NCBI GenBank assembly: GCA_001772865.1
Contig: MEVD01000003.1
Coordinates: 12,393-62,811 of the forward strand
Source of the DNA: a candidate division WWE3 bacterium RIFCSPHIGHO2_02_FULL_38_14
GTDB lineage: Bacteria > Patescibacteriota > WWE3 > UBA101185 > UBA10185
DNA length: 50,419 nt
Reading direction: 5' to 3'
The notes under the pieces were generated by a model. That model made no database searches and was not told the origin of the DNA. It saw nothing but the letters and a program-made list of their open reading frames with translations. The translations under genes were made by a program, and so were the position numbers. Below are positions 9,118-18,155 of this stretch, piece after piece. Within the stretch, counting starts at the first letter, position 1, and every line of letters begins with the position of its first letter.

Positions 9118-9154
9118 ATAGGTATAGAGGCTGTATTAAATATTTTGGATAAGG

Positions 9155-9171
9155 TCGCAGGTGACGTGCGA
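9155..9171 (+). promoter_or_regulatory. Small hairpin next to the recA ribosome-binding site
   Basis: TCGCA-GGTGACG-TGCGA forms a five-pair stem that ends four bases before the strong SD AGGAGG (9175-9180) of recA. In the roughly 60-base leader expected from the -10 at 9112 it would be the last structure before the ribosome site. Function is a guess: mRNA stability or translation control. Confidence 0.35.
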
Positions 9172-9184
9172 GCAAGGAGGTTAA

Positions 9185-10291
9185 ATGACGCTTACAAAAG
9201 ATCCGAAAAATGCAAAAGAAGTATCAGTTGATATTGAAAGAAGAAATAAAGAAATAGCTTTAAAATCGGCGCTCGAGCAGATTGATAAATCTTACGGTAA
9301 GGGGTCAATTATGAAGCTTGGAGATAAAAGCACCGAAAAAAGCATTTCGGTAATTCCTACCGGTTCTATTGCATTAGATATAGCGCTGGGTGTAGGAGGC
9401 GTTCCCAGAGGTAGGATTGTAGAAATTTACGGTCAGGAATCTTCGGGTAAAACCACCTTGGCTCAACACATTATAGCCGAAGCGCAAAAGCTTGGCGGGA
9501 CAGCAGCTTTAATTGACGCGGAAAATGCCTTTGACCCTATTTACGCTGCCAGGTCCGGCGTTAAAGTCGAAGACTTGCTGGTATCTCAGCCTGATACAGG
9601 GGAGCAGGCGCTGGATATTGCCGAAACTTTGATTAGGTCAAATGCTGTAGATGTTATTGTTATAGACTCGGTGGCGGCATTGGTACCGCGGGCGGAAATA
9701 GAAGGAGAAATGGGTGATAGTTTCGTAGCTTTGCAGGCAAGGCTGATGAGCCAAGCATTGCGCAAGATCACAGGTGCTGTCAACAGGTCTCATTGCACGG
9801 TTATATTTACAAACCAATTGAGGTCTAAAATAGGAGTTATGTTCGGCAACCCGGAAACCACAACCGGAGGAAAAGCTTTAAAATATTATGCCTCCGTAAG
9901 GTTGGAAGTCAGACGGGTAGAATCACTTAAAGAAGGAGATACCGTAACGGGAATTAGAGTAAATGCCAAAGTAGTAAAAAACAAAGTTGCGCCTCCCTTC
10001 AGGTCTGCGGAATTCGATATTATGTTTAGTGAAGGAATCAGCAAAGAGGGAAATTTAATTGATGTGGGAGTTGAACTAGGTTTAATCAAGAAAAGCGGTT
10101 CATGGTTTGAATACAACGGGGAAAAATTAGGACAAGGAAGAGAAGCTGTAAGGGGATTTTTAAGGTCGAATTTAAAAGTGCGCGACGAAATTGAGAAAAA
10201 AATACGTGCAATAGTGCAGGAAAAAGCAAGTGTTCCGCTAAGGCTGGGAGCCGAAGAATCCAAAGAAGCCTCTTCTGATGATAGAGAATAA
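9185..10291 (+). CDS. recA: Recombinase RecA
   Basis: RecA coats single-stranded DNA and catalyses strand exchange. The 368 residues are full length. The Walker A motif GQESSGKTT lies at 83-91, the MAW-type region is intact, Walker B is [12 protein letters not shown] near residue 155, and the DNA-binding loop L2 region includes [23 protein letters not shown]. The C-terminus is acidic ([12 protein letters not shown]), as usual. One of the strongest SD sites of the window (AGGAGG, five bases before the ATG) precedes it. It overlaps recX by 14 bases, so the pair is one operon with the regulator second. Confidence 0.97.
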   Translation: MTLTKDPKNAKEVSVDIERRNKEIALKSALEQIDKSYGKGSIMKLGDKSTEKSISVIPTGSIALDIALGVGGVPRGRIVEIYGQESSGKTTLAQHIIAEAQKLGGTAALIDAENAFDPIYAARSGVKVEDLLVSQPDTGEQALDIAETLIRSNAVDVIVIDSVAALVPRAEIEGEMGDSFVALQARLMSQALRKITGAVNRSHCTVIFTNQLRSKIGVMFGNPETTTGGKALKYYASVRLEVRRVESLKEGDTVTGIRVNAKVVKNKVAPPFRSAEFDIMFSEGISKEGNLIDVGVELGLIKKSGSWFEYNGEKLGQGREAVRGFLRSNLKVRDEIEKKIRAIVQEKASVPLRLGAEESKEASSDDRE

Positions 10292-10784
10292 AAAACTGAA
10301 TTTTAAAATTCTCGATAAAGTTGTCAACTTTTTATCTTACCGGTTAAGGAGCAGTAAAGAAATATCCGACAGACTTGAGATTTATTTATCTAAGGAAAAA
10401 ATTACCGAAGAAGAAAAAGCGGCAATCAAATCGTGGGTAATTGCAGAACTTCAAACTCTGGGCATGATAAATGACTATAATTTTGCTTCAACCTTTGTGG
10501 AAGAAAAATCCCATTCCAGGAAACCTTTAAGCAGATTTGCCGTTCAAAACTATTTATACCGGCGGGGGATTTCCAAAGAAATAATCAAAGAGGTTCTCAT
10601 AGACTATACAAAAACCTATGAGTTGGCTTCAGCAATGGTCATAGCTGAAAAAAAACTGGGTAGTATGAAAAAAGGTTTGGACAAAATGACTGTAAAAAGA
10701 AAGCTGATTTCCTATCTTATCGGAAAAGGGTTTTCTCCTGAGTCTGTTTATACCGTTGTTGACACAAAATTCAAAGTAAAATAG
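10278..10784 (+). CDS. recX: Regulatory protein RecX
   Basis: RecX binds the RecA filament and limits its activity. The 168-residue protein is basic and almost all helical, made of repeated three-helix units. Family hallmarks are [15 protein letters not shown] near residue 14, the [15 protein letters not shown] segment near residue 60 and the [19 protein letters not shown] segment near residue 88. Its start ATG lies inside the end of recA (14-base overlap), the usual recA-recX arrangement. There is no separate SD, so it is presumably translated by coupling. Confidence 0.9.
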   Translation: MIENKKLNFKILDKVVNFLSYRLRSSKEISDRLEIYLSKEKITEEEKAAIKSWVIAELQTLGMINDYNFASTFVEEKSHSRKPLSRFAVQNYLYRRGISKEIIKEVLIDYTKTYELASAMVIAEKKLGSMKKGLDKMTVKRKLISYLIGKGFSPESVYTVVDTKFKVK

Positions 10785-10844
10785 AATTCACATAGAAATT
10801 CATTTTTAGGATACTGACCGATTATTGTTTATAAGAGGTTTTTT

Positions 10845-10961
10845 ATGACTACTAAAGAAAAAACGCCTAATCGATTTATATTGATCATTAAGAGCCTTAT
10901 AGGGCGCGTTTATAGTTCCGCAGACTTTTCTTCAACCTTATTAATCGGTAAAGCTTCCTAA
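10845..10961 (+). CDS. Possible 38-residue small protein between recX and rny
   Basis: A short reading frame starts at ATG 10845 behind an SD-like AAGAGGT six bases upstream and ends with TAA. The product is basic at its N-terminus (MTTKEKTPNR) and then moderately hydrophobic (FILIIKSLIG), so a short membrane-associated peptide is possible. I recognise no family. It fills most of the 217-base gap between recX and rny. Support is limited to the SD spacing and the intact frame; it could also be a leader ORF for rny or chance. Confidence 0.35.
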   Translation: MTTKEKTPNRFILIIKSLIGRVYSSADFSSTLLIGKAS

Positions 10962-11001
10962 AAATCGACATTGTATTTGATTAGAATATTTAGGAGGTAA
11001 T

Positions 11002-12585
11002 ATGCCGGATATTTTCGTTATTATAATTGCAATATTATTATCCCTCGCAACTGGCGGTATTGTTATATATTTGATTGTTCAAAAAAGAATTGGTAGTTCT
11101 GTTCAAAGTCAACCGTCCCAGGTTAATCAACTTAATCAACAAGCTGCCGATCAGCCAAAAATTTACGATGTTTCACAGGACCCCGCAGTATTGGAAGCTA
11201 AAAGCAGGGCAAAAGAAATAATTCTAGAGGCCAAAGATTCTGCTTTAAAAATAAAAACCGAAGCCGAAAGCAGTATCCGAAGCTTGAGAGAACAGGATGC
11301 TTCGCTTGAAAAAGATATGCTTATTAGAAAGTCTCAGCTTGAAACTAGAGAAAAAGAAATTGAATCTAAGCTTAGGACTTTGAAACAGGCAAAAGAAGCT
11401 ATAGACAGGAAGCAGGAAGAAGTGGACAGCATGTACAAAAACCAGAAAGAGCAGCTTGAGAAGGTAGCTTCTCTTACGCGTGATGAAGCGAGAAAACTTC
11501 TCCTTGATAAGTTTGAAAAGGAAATTATTGAAGAAAAAGGAAAGAGAATAAGAGAAATTGAAGAAGAAATTAAAAAGACGTCGGAAGAAAAAGCAAAAGA
11601 AATTTTAATAGAAGCCATGAGATACGGCGCGACGGATTATGTGGTTGAATATACTACTTCAAAAGTTAAACTTCCGGATGAAGATATTAAAGGCAGAATA
11701 ATCGGAAAAGAAGGAAGAAATATTACAACCTTCGAAGAGTTAACCGGTGTGGAGCTTGATTTGGATTCTTCTCCGGGAGAAGTGATAGTATCTTCATTTG
11801 ACCCTGTCCGAAGAGAAATAGCTAAAATAGCATTAGAACGATTAATAGCTGACGGAAGGATTCAGCCCGCCAAAATAGAGGAAATAGTGGACAAAACAAG
11901 AAATGAAGTTGACCACATTATGTATAAAGAAGGAGATAACTTATGCCACAGGGTGGGGGTTTACAATCTTCCAAAAGATATTATTCAAATGCTAGGGAGA
12001 TTCAAATATAGATTTTCATACGGTCAGAATTTAATAGAACATACTTTAGAGGAGACCAGAATAGGTGTTGCGATTGCACATGAGTTAAAAGCCGATGTAG
12101 AAACAGTAAAACTTGGGTGTTTACTTCACGATATAGGAAAAGTTGTATCTGATGAAGAAGGAACGCATATTCAGCTTGGAGTTGATCTGCTTAAAAAATA
12201 CAACATTTCGCAAAAGGTTATTGACTGTGTTGCGGAGCACCATGAAGATAAACCGTTCAGCTCGGTGGAATCGGCTGTAGTAGGTTTAGCCGACCATGTA
12301 AGCGGTGCCAGGCCGGGGGCGCGATCTGAGGATTACGAATCATATGTAAAAAGGCTTAAAGATTTGGAGGAAGCAGCCTATTCATTTGACGGAGTAGAAA
12401 AAGTATATGCTATTTCAGCCGGACGGGAAGTAAGAGTTTTTGTTAAACCTCAAATTGTGGATGATGCCTCAACAGCATTACTCGCCCGCGAAATAGCCAA
12501 AAAAATAGAACTTGAACAAACTTATCCTGGCGTGGTAAAAGTTGTTGTAATCAGAGAGACCCGGGTCTCGGAGACGGCAAAGTAA
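11002..12585 (+). CDS. rny: Ribonuclease Y
   Basis: RNase Y is the membrane-bound endonuclease that starts bulk mRNA decay in bacteria lacking RNase E. The 527 residues follow the family order: N-terminal membrane helix (about 3-25), a long charged coiled coil (about 60-205), a KH domain with GRIIGKEGRNITTFEELTG, an HD domain with LGCLLHDIGK and the AEHHED segment, and the C-terminal RNY domain. Length is the usual one. A strong SD (AGGAGG, 5 bases before the ATG) is present. RNase J and PNPase, the other parts of this decay system, are also encoded in this window. Confidence 0.96.
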   Translation: MPDIFVIIIAILLSLATGGIVIYLIVQKRIGSSVQSQPSQVNQLNQQAADQPKIYDVSQDPAVLEAKSRAKEIILEAKDSALKIKTEAESSIRSLREQDASLEKDMLIRKSQLETREKEIESKLRTLKQAKEAIDRKQEEVDSMYKNQKEQLEKVASLTRDEARKLLLDKFEKEIIEEKGKRIREIEEEIKKTSEEKAKEILIEAMRYGATDYVVEYTTSKVKLPDEDIKGRIIGKEGRNITTFEELTGVELDLDSSPGEVIVSSFDPVRREIAKIALERLIADGRIQPAKIEEIVDKTRNEVDHIMYKEGDNLCHRVGVYNLPKDIIQMLGRFKYRFSYGQNLIEHTLEETRIGVAIAHELKADVETVKLGCLLHDIGKVVSDEEGTHIQLGVDLLKKYNISQKVIDCVAEHHEDKPFSSVESAVVGLADHVSGARPGARSEDYESYVKRLKDLEEAAYSFDGVEKVYAISAGREVRVFVKPQIVDDASTALLAREIAKKIELEQTYPGVVKVVVIRETRVSETAK

Positions 12586-12619
12586 TAGTGTGGAAAACAA
12601 ATTCAGTTAAAAAAATTCA

Positions 12620-12647
12620 CTTAAATTTACGGGTTGCCAAATTTAAG
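12620..12647 (+). other. Perfect 9-bp stem-loop after rny
   Basis: CTTAAATTT, ten loop bases, and AAATTTAAG form a perfect stem 34 bases after the rny stop. It is not followed by a U-run, so it is not a typical Rho-independent terminator. It may protect the rny 3' end or separate rny from the next genes. No function can be assigned. Confidence 0.4.
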
Positions 12648-12679
12648 CGTAGTTGATAGGATAGGAAGGCACATTGATT

Positions 12680-12895
12680 ATGTATTATTTTCTTGCCCTG
12701 TTATTATTCACAATTTTATTTATTGTTTTTGTGAAATTATTGAGTTCAGTTGTTAAAGGATGTATTAGCGCGCTGGCCCTGGCTTTATTGGTTATTTTTA
12801 TCTTGATCTTAATCAGATCAACTAAAGGTCCTGTAACATTGTTTGACAAAATTGAAATAGACAATTTTAGAATTAATAGATTGGAGGAGTTATGA
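12680..12895 (+). CDS. Small membrane protein before ymdB
   Basis: This 71-residue protein consists of two hydrophobic stretches (YYFLALLLFTILFIVFVKLL, then ALALALLVIFILILI) and a short polar tail ending [12 protein letters not shown] do not recognise the family. ATG 12680 is chosen; an in-frame TTG at 12674 is also possible and is closer to the AGGAAGG element. Its stop overlaps the ymdB start by four bases (ATGA), and a GGAGG just before that is the ymdB SD. The coupling indicates it is a real gene co-expressed with ymdB. Confidence 0.6.
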   Translation: MYYFLALLLFTILFIVFVKLLSSVVKGCISALALALLVIFILILIRSTKGPVTLFDKIEIDNFRINRLEEL

Positions 12896-13662
12896 GAGTT
12901 TTGTTTGTAGGTGATGTTGTAGCTTCTCCCGGCAGAAAAGCCGTAGTAAAACTCGTCCCCGATATAATAAGGGAAAAAAATATAGATTATGTTATTGCAA
13001 ACGCTGAAAATGTTTCGCACGGTAGAGGTGTAACTCAAGATGATTTAGCGGAAATGCAGGAAGCAGGTGTAAATTACTTTACCAGCGGCGACCATCTTTT
13101 TTGGCAGAGAGGCACGGAAAATATTATTGATACACTGCCTATTATAAGACCGGCGAATTATCCCAAAAGAGTTCCCGGAACCGGACACAAACTTTTAACT
13201 GTAGGAAATAAAGGCACTCTTTTACTTATAAACCTTATCGGAAGAACATTTTTAAATGAAAGACTCGACGACCCTTTTACCAAAGCGGATGAAATATTAA
13301 GCCAATATGAATCCAGCAATCCGGATTATATTATTGTGGACTTTCACGCAGAATCTTCGAGTGAGAAACACGCTTTGGGATTTTATTTAGACGGAAGAGT
13401 TAATGCAGTTGTGGGATCTCATACCCATGTGCCCACATGTGACGCCAGAGTTTTTCCAAATGGCACATTATATGTTTCGGATATTGGCATGACAGGGAAC
13501 ATTGATTCGGTTTTGGGAGTTAAAAAAGAAATAATTTTGGAATTATATTTAACGGGACTAAACCAGCGGTTTGAGTGGGAATATAGTGGCAGAAATGCTT
13601 TCAGGAGCGTAATATTAGATTTGAATCAAAGCAAAATTGAGAGGCTGGATTTAGAAATTTGA
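12892..13662 (+). CDS. ymdB: YmdB-type metallophosphoesterase
   Basis: The 256-residue protein matches the YmdB family (calcineurin-like fold, 2',3'-cyclic nucleotide phosphodiesterase in Bacillus). Metal-binding motifs are all there: [10 protein letters not shown] at residues 6-15, NAENVSHG near 42, SGDHLFW near 64, [14 protein letters not shown] near 150 and [10 protein letters not shown] near 180. In Bacillus ymdB lies directly after rny; here the same pair is kept with a small membrane protein between them, which supports a link to RNA decay. A strong SD (GGAGGAG) precedes the ATG. The length matches the family. Confidence 0.9.
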   Translation: MRVLFVGDVVASPGRKAVVKLVPDIIREKNIDYVIANAENVSHGRGVTQDDLAEMQEAGVNYFTSGDHLFWQRGTENIIDTLPIIRPANYPKRVPGTGHKLLTVGNKGTLLLINLIGRTFLNERLDDPFTKADEILSQYESSNPDYIIVDFHAESSSEKHALGFYLDGRVNAVVGSHTHVPTCDARVFPNGTLYVSDIGMTGNIDSVLGVKKEIILELYLTGLNQRFEWEYSGRNAFRSVILDLNQSKIERLDLEI

Positions 13663-13693
13663 AAAAGTTAAATTTGAAAGGAGGTGTTTTATA

Positions 13694-13966
13694 ATGACCA
13701 AGCAAGATTTAGTAAATAAGCTGGCTGATATGGCTGGAATGACGAAAGTTGATGCCGCAAAAGCACTCGATACACTTTCTGATGTTGTAACCGCAGCTCT
13801 TAAGAAAGGCGAAAAAGTCACATGGACCGGATTTGGTACATTTGAAGTAAGATCGAGAGCAGCAAGAATGGGAAGAAACCCGCAGACCGGTGCACCAATG
13901 CACATAGCTGCCAGCAAAACACCTGCTTTCAAAGCCGGTAAGAGCTTAAAAGACTCAGTCAGATAA
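13694..13966 (+). CDS. hup: DNA-binding protein HU
   Basis: This is a 90-residue histone-like protein that bends and compacts DNA as a dimer. It is full length and matches the HU/IHF fold: helix pair (residues 3-40), the [21 protein letters not shown] beta arm (about 48-68), and the C-terminal [12 protein letters not shown]. The RNP at the arm tip is the intercalating proline site. A long SD (AAAGGAGGTG) precedes the ATG and the gene is followed by a strong terminator, consistent with high expression. It lies 31 bases after ymdB. Confidence 0.96.
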   Translation: MTKQDLVNKLADMAGMTKVDAAKALDTLSDVVTAALKKGEKVTWTGFGTFEVRSRAARMGRNPQTGAPMHIAASKTPAFKAGKSLKDSVR

Positions 13967-14053
13967 TCTGACAGATTTTTATAGGATGTCCTGCTCGAAG
14001 GGAATTTGTTACTGCAGATACAATTTCCCCAAGAGTTCTACGTAGAAAAAAAG

Positions 14054-14090
14054 AAAGGCCCCGTCAAAAGCGGGGTCTTTTGTTTTATTT
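14054..14090 (+). terminator. Rho-independent terminator after hup
   Basis: AAAGGCCCCG, a seven-base loop, and CGGGGTCTTT make a ten-pair stem (one G-U) followed by TGTTTTATTTT. This is the clearest intrinsic terminator of the window and closes the rny-ymdB-hup block. Further structure in the same 3' region includes an imperfect stem at about 14000-14030 and the perfect palindrome TTCTACGTAGAA at 14036-14047. Confidence 0.85.
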
Positions 14091-14121
14091 TCATATGATG
14101 CTTTAGTTTTTAAGGCATTTT

Positions 14122-14130
14122 TGTTAATAT
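14122..14130 (+). promoter_or_regulatory. Extended -10 promoter, leaderless start of ileS
   Basis: TGT-TAATAT is followed by six bases and the ATG at 14137. Transcription would begin on the start codon. There is no SD and no convincing -35. It directly follows the hup terminator, so ileS needs its own promoter. Confidence 0.6.
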
Positions 14131-14136
14131 AGCTGC

Positions 14137-17022
14137 ATGTTTACGCAGCTGTCTTCAATTCCTGACCTGGCGGATCAGGAAAAAAAGCTTATAGATTACT
14201 GGAATAGTTTAAATATAGTAGAGCTTTTAAAAAGTGAACGTAAAGATATGCCTGAAAAAGTTTATTATGACGGGCCTATAACCGCCAATAATATGCCTCA
14301 TTATGGGCATGTAATAACTTGGACTATGAAAGATATAGTTCCAAGGTATTGGAGTATGAAAGGTTATTTTGTATCAAGAAATATGGGTTGGGATTGTCAA
14401 GGAATTCCGGTAGAGTATGAAGTTGAAAAAGAGCTTGGTTTTAAAGAAAAAAAAGATATAGAAAAATATGGTGTGGAGAAATTCAATCAACTATGCAAAC
14501 AGTCGGTATTTAAATACAGGGATTCAATTTTTAATTATGAAACGCGTGTAGGTCGCTGGTTTGATGACAAAGATGTGTATTACACAATGGATAAGAACTT
14601 TATAGAAAGTATGTGGTGGTCTCTTAGTGAATTGTATAAAAAAGGATTGTTGTATGAAGGATATAAAGTAGTTGCATATTCAACCAGAGCGGGATCCACA
14701 TTGTCTACACATGAAGTGAATGATGGCGGTTATAAAGACATTGAAGATCCTTATGTTACAGTGAAATTTCAGGTACTTGATAATCCAAAGCTAGGTGATA
14801 ATACTGTATTAACTGAAAATACTTATTTTCTTGCATGGACTACTACCCCCTGGACTATACCGGGCAATTTATTACTAGCAGTGGGTAAAAATATAGATTA
14901 TGTTTTAGTCGAATCAAAAAAAAATCAATATATTTTAGCAAAAGAGATGTTAGAAGATGTTTTTAAAGACAGAGATTACAATGTTATTTTGGATACTATT
15001 AAAGGCAGAGATTTGGAGAATTTAAAATACAAGCCTCCATTTAATTATTTTGAACATAAAAGAGAAGAAGGATGTTTTGTAGTTGTTGTTGCATCTCATG
15101 CTAACACAGATGAAGGTACAGGTATTGTCCATCTTGCGCCATATGGAGCAGAGGATTTTGAAGTGTTTCAGATCAGGAATATAGAGATATTTGATTATCT
15201 TGACGATTCAGCTAACTTTACGGAAATGATTCCGGAGTATGCTGGCCAGTTTTATAAGCAGGCTAATGAAAAACTAATCAGCGATCTGCAAAAAAAAGAA
15301 AAGCTTTTTGATTCCGGCAAACTAGTTCATAGAATGCCGATGTGCTGGAGAACCGACACACCTTTAATTTATAAACCTATAAAAAGCTGGTATATAGCAG
15401 TGACCAAAATAAAAGAGAAAATGCTTGAGGAAAATCAAAAGGTTAATTGGCTTCCGGAACATTTGAAAGACGGTAATTCCGGCATATGGATTTCTAACGT
15501 CAGATACTGGGCTTTAAGCAGAAAAAGATATTGGGGTACTCCGCTACCTGTTTGGATAAATGATAAGACCGGAGAAAAAGTTGTTATTGGTTCGTTTGCA
15601 GAACTAAAAGAAAAATCGGGTGTGGAAATAGAAGATCCTCACAAACCCTATGTAGACGGAATAACATGGGAAGACACAGTTAATGGCGGTGTATACAGGA
15701 GAATTCCGGATGTAATAGATGTCTGGTACGATTCCGGTTCAGTACCCTTTGCAAAACTGCATTATCCTTTCGAAAACGAGGAAAGATTTAAGCAAACAAT
15801 TCCTGCAGAATATATTTCGGAAGGACTCGATCAGGTAAGATTATGGTTTTATGTTATGCATGTATTAGGTGTTGCTTTGTTTGATATGGTTCCTTATCAA
15901 AATGTTGTCACAACAGGAATAATGCTTTCAAAAGACGGCGAAAAACTGAGCAAGCGTAAAAAGAATTTTCCTCCGATGGATTATGTTTTAGATACTTATG
16001 GAGCGGATGTCTTGAGATTGTTTATTTTAACCTCACCAATAGTTCAAGGTGAAAGTGCACGTTTTTACGAGGAAGCTTTAGTAGATATTAAGAGAGAATT
16101 CTTTTTGCCGTTATGGAATTCCATGAAATATTTTTTTACTTATGCTGAAGCTAATAATTTTTCACCTACACTTAATAAACCGGAGCCCGCACATTTATTG
16201 GATAAATGGATATTACTTAGATTATCTGAGACGCAAAATAAATTTAATGAGAATATGGATAGATATTACATAATGGATGCGTCCAGAGTACTTTCCCCAT
16301 TTGTGACCGACTTATCTACATGGTATGTGAGGAGATCAAGAGACCGAATTAAAGGAGGAGACGAGGAGTCTATTTTAACTCTTTATTATGTTTTGTCGGA
16401 ATTTTGTAAATTAATTGCCCCAATGACACCTTTTATGGCTGACACAATGTTTGAACTATTGAAATTGCGTGAATTAACAGGTAAACAGTCTGTTCATTTA
16501 TGTTTATTGCCGGAACAGGCCGTATTAAACACTAATGATGATTCTTTGTTAATGAACATGAAAAACACCAGGAATATAGTGTCGTTGGCTCTATCAATTC
16601 GTATGAGTGAAGGTATAAAAGTTAGACAACCTCTTTCCAATTTGTATATTGAAATGAAAAATGAAGAAAATAAAAAATACTATGAAGATTTAATAAAAGA
16701 AGAAGTGAATGTTAAGGAAATCAAAGAATTAGCAGATGTCGAAAAAAGCCAACTGAAAGCTGCAGAGAATTCCGATTTTGTAGTTTATCTTGATACTACG
16801 ATTACCAAAGAGCTGGAGCTAGAAGGCAGATCTAGAGAGTTTATAAGAAGTGTTCAGGATTTAAGAAAGTCGAAAGGTATTAACATTAGTGAGTTAGTAG
16901 ATATTGAATATGTTAATAGTGAAGAATTGAAGGAATTGTTAACTGTGTACGGTGACCATATAAAGAAAAAAGCCGGAGTAAAAGAATTTATAGCAGGTTC
17001 GGAATTAAAAATTACAGGCTGA
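14137..17022 (+). CDS. ileS: Isoleucyl-tRNA synthetase
   Basis: This class I synthetase charges tRNA-Ile. The 961 residues carry PITANNMPHYGHVITW near residue 48 (HIGH motif as HYGH), a large CP1 editing domain (about residues 190-400, including WTTTPWTIPGNL), GLDQVRLWFYVMH, the KMSKS-type loop GEKLSKRKKNFPPMDYV near residue 600, and a helical anticodon domain. The absence of a C-terminal zinc finger and the overall style resemble the eukaryote/archaea-like IleRS type found in many CPR bacteria. That subtype call is inferred. The gene is leaderless by its promoter position. No frame breaks. Confidence 0.95.
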   Translation: MFTQLSSIPDLADQEKKLIDYWNSLNIVELLKSERKDMPEKVYYDGPITANNMPHYGHVITWTMKDIVPRYWSMKGYFVSRNMGWDCQGIPVEYEVEKELGFKEKKDIEKYGVEKFNQLCKQSVFKYRDSIFNYETRVGRWFDDKDVYYTMDKNFIESMWWSLSELYKKGLLYEGYKVVAYSTRAGSTLSTHEVNDGGYKDIEDPYVTVKFQVLDNPKLGDNTVLTENTYFLAWTTTPWTIPGNLLLAVGKNIDYVLVESKKNQYILAKEMLEDVFKDRDYNVILDTIKGRDLENLKYKPPFNYFEHKREEGCFVVVVASHANTDEGTGIVHLAPYGAEDFEVFQIRNIEIFDYLDDSANFTEMIPEYAGQFYKQANEKLISDLQKKEKLFDSGKLVHRMPMCWRTDTPLIYKPIKSWYIAVTKIKEKMLEENQKVNWLPEHLKDGNSGIWISNVRYWALSRKRYWGTPLPVWINDKTGEKVVIGSFAELKEKSGVEIEDPHKPYVDGITWEDTVNGGVYRRIPDVIDVWYDSGSVPFAKLHYPFENEERFKQTIPAEYISEGLDQVRLWFYVMHVLGVALFDMVPYQNVVTTGIMLSKDGEKLSKRKKNFPPMDYVLDTYGADVLRLFILTSPIVQGESARFYEEALVDIKREFFLPLWNSMKYFFTYAEANNFSPTLNKPEPAHLLDKWILLRLSETQNKFNENMDRYYIMDASRVLSPFVTDLSTWYVRRSRDRIKGGDEESILTLYYVLSEFCKLIAPMTPFMADTMFELLKLRELTGKQSVHLCLLPEQAVLNTNDDSLLMNMKNTRNIVSLALSIRMSEGIKVRQPLSNLYIEMKNEENKKYYEDLIKEEVNVKEIKELADVEKSQLKAAENSDFVVYLDTTITKELELEGRSREFIRSVQDLRKSKGINISELVDIEYVNSEELKELLTVYGDHIKKKAGVKEFIAGSELKITG

Positions 17023-17045
17023 TAATAGCAACCTTCTATTACAAG

Positions 17046-17054
17046 TGCTAATAT
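17046..17054 (+). promoter_or_regulatory. Extended -10 promoter, leaderless start of dnaJ
   Basis: TGC-TAATAT is followed by six bases and the dnaJ ATG at 17061. The layout (same hexamer, same spacing) is identical to that of ileS. No SD is present. Confidence 0.6.
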
Positions 17055-17060
17055 ATCCGT

Positions 17061-18032
17061 ATGCCGACAACAAAAGATTACTACGAAATACTTGGTGTAT
17101 CCAAAAACGCCACCGATGATCAAATTAAACAAGCATACCGTAGATTAGCCAGAGAGCACCATCCTGATGTTGTTAAAGACGGAGATAAATCCTCAGCTGA
17201 AGCCAGATTTAAAGAAATCAATGAAGCTTATCAGGTATTAAGTGACTCTCAAAAAAGAAAGATGTATGACCAGTTCGGGCAAGCAGGATTCGGAGGAGGT
17301 CAGAACGGACAGGGGGGTTTCAGCGGTTTTGGAGGATTCGGAAGCCAGCAGGGTCAGTGGGGTCCGTTTACCTATTCTTATACTACTTCCGGAAGTCCCG
17401 GATCAGGCGCCGGAGCTTCTCCTTTTGAAGATTTTGATCCTTTTGATGTGTTCGAGCAGTTTTTCGGGTTTAGAGGATTTGGCGGCTCGGGTGCCGGAAG
17501 AGCGCCAAAAAGAGGCAAGAATCTTTACTACGAAATGGAAATTAGCTTTGGCGATGCTGTAAGAGGTATTGAAAAAGAGATAAGAGTTGAAAGCGGCAGT
17601 CTTAAAATAAAAATCCCGGCGGGTGTAAATAACGGAACTGAAATCAAATACCCGGGAAAAGGTATGGCAGGGCCGAATAATGCTCCTTCCGGCGATTTGT
17701 TTCTGACTATAAAAGTATCCACTCCTAAAGAATTTCAGAGATTCGGAGAAAATCTTGCAATATCAATAGAGATAGATTTCATTCAGGCGATTCTTGGAGA
17801 TACGGTGGAAGTTCCTGTTGTAGATTCTGAACAAAGGTTCGGTGTGGGTAAAGCGGAGTTAAAAATACCTGCAGGAACAAAACCGGGGTCGCAGATCAGA
17901 ATGAAAGGAAAAGGCATGCCAAGAATAAGAGACGGAGGCCGTGGAGATGTAGTTGTTCAGATTTTGGTTGGCATACCGAGTAAATTAAACAGGAGGCAGA
18001 GGGAACTTTTAGAAGAATTTAAGAAGTCGTAA
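17061..18032 (+). CDS. DnaJ/CbpA-type co-chaperone without zinc fingers
   Basis: This 323-residue J-domain protein stimulates the ATPase of DnaK. The J domain (residues 5-75) has the HPD motif at 34-36. A Gly/Phe-rich region follows (about 80-150, with [19 protein letters not shown]). The two C-terminal substrate-binding domains begin at [13 protein letters not shown]. There are no CxxCxGxG repeats, so it is a type II (CbpA-like) DnaJ rather than canonical DnaJ. No grpE or dnaK is adjacent. An intergenic attenuator-like region separates it from nusA. Confidence 0.9.
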   Translation: MPTTKDYYEILGVSKNATDDQIKQAYRRLAREHHPDVVKDGDKSSAEARFKEINEAYQVLSDSQKRKMYDQFGQAGFGGGQNGQGGFSGFGGFGSQQGQWGPFTYSYTTSGSPGSGAGASPFEDFDPFDVFEQFFGFRGFGGSGAGRAPKRGKNLYYEMEISFGDAVRGIEKEIRVESGSLKIKIPAGVNNGTEIKYPGKGMAGPNNAPSGDLFLTIKVSTPKEFQRFGENLAISIEIDFIQAILGDTVEVPVVDSEQRFGVGKAELKIPAGTKPGSQIRMKGKGMPRIRDGGRGDVVVQILVGIPSKLNRRQRELLEEFKKS

Positions 18033-18049
18033 TGATTTATCTTGTATTG

Positions 18050-18131
18050 TTGACCACGCCCCCCACTTGTGGTAATTTAAAGCTGTATTTTAAGGTATTT
18101 GTTTGACAGAGGTGGGGCGATCCCGCCTTTT
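18050..18131 (+). promoter_or_regulatory. Candidate nusA promoter followed by a terminator-like hairpin
   Basis: A promoter with -35 TTGACC (18050-18055), a 17-base spacer and -10 TAATTT (18073-18078) lies after dnaJ. About 30 bases into its transcript is GGTGGG-GCGAT-CCCGCC-TTTTT (18111-18132), a compact intrinsic-terminator shape, about 24 bases before the nusA ATG. The hairpin may simply end dnaJ transcripts, but transcripts from this promoter would also meet it, so it could attenuate nusA. The upstream C-rich run at 18057-18066 could pair with the hairpin's 5' arm in read-through RNA. Confidence 0.5.
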
Positions 18132-18155
18132 TAGTTAGAAGAATAAGGTTTAATT

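Noticed and set aside
14036-14047. Perfect palindrome TTCTACGTAGAA as a regulator site
   Set aside because: It lies in the 3' untranslated region of hup before the terminator, and a 12-base palindrome can occur by chance. No second copy was noticed.
18103-18131. TTGACA at 18103-18108 as a nusA -35 box
   Set aside because: No -10 is found at 15-19 bases; the spacer would contain the terminator-like hairpin. The TTGACC/TAATTT pair upstream fits better.
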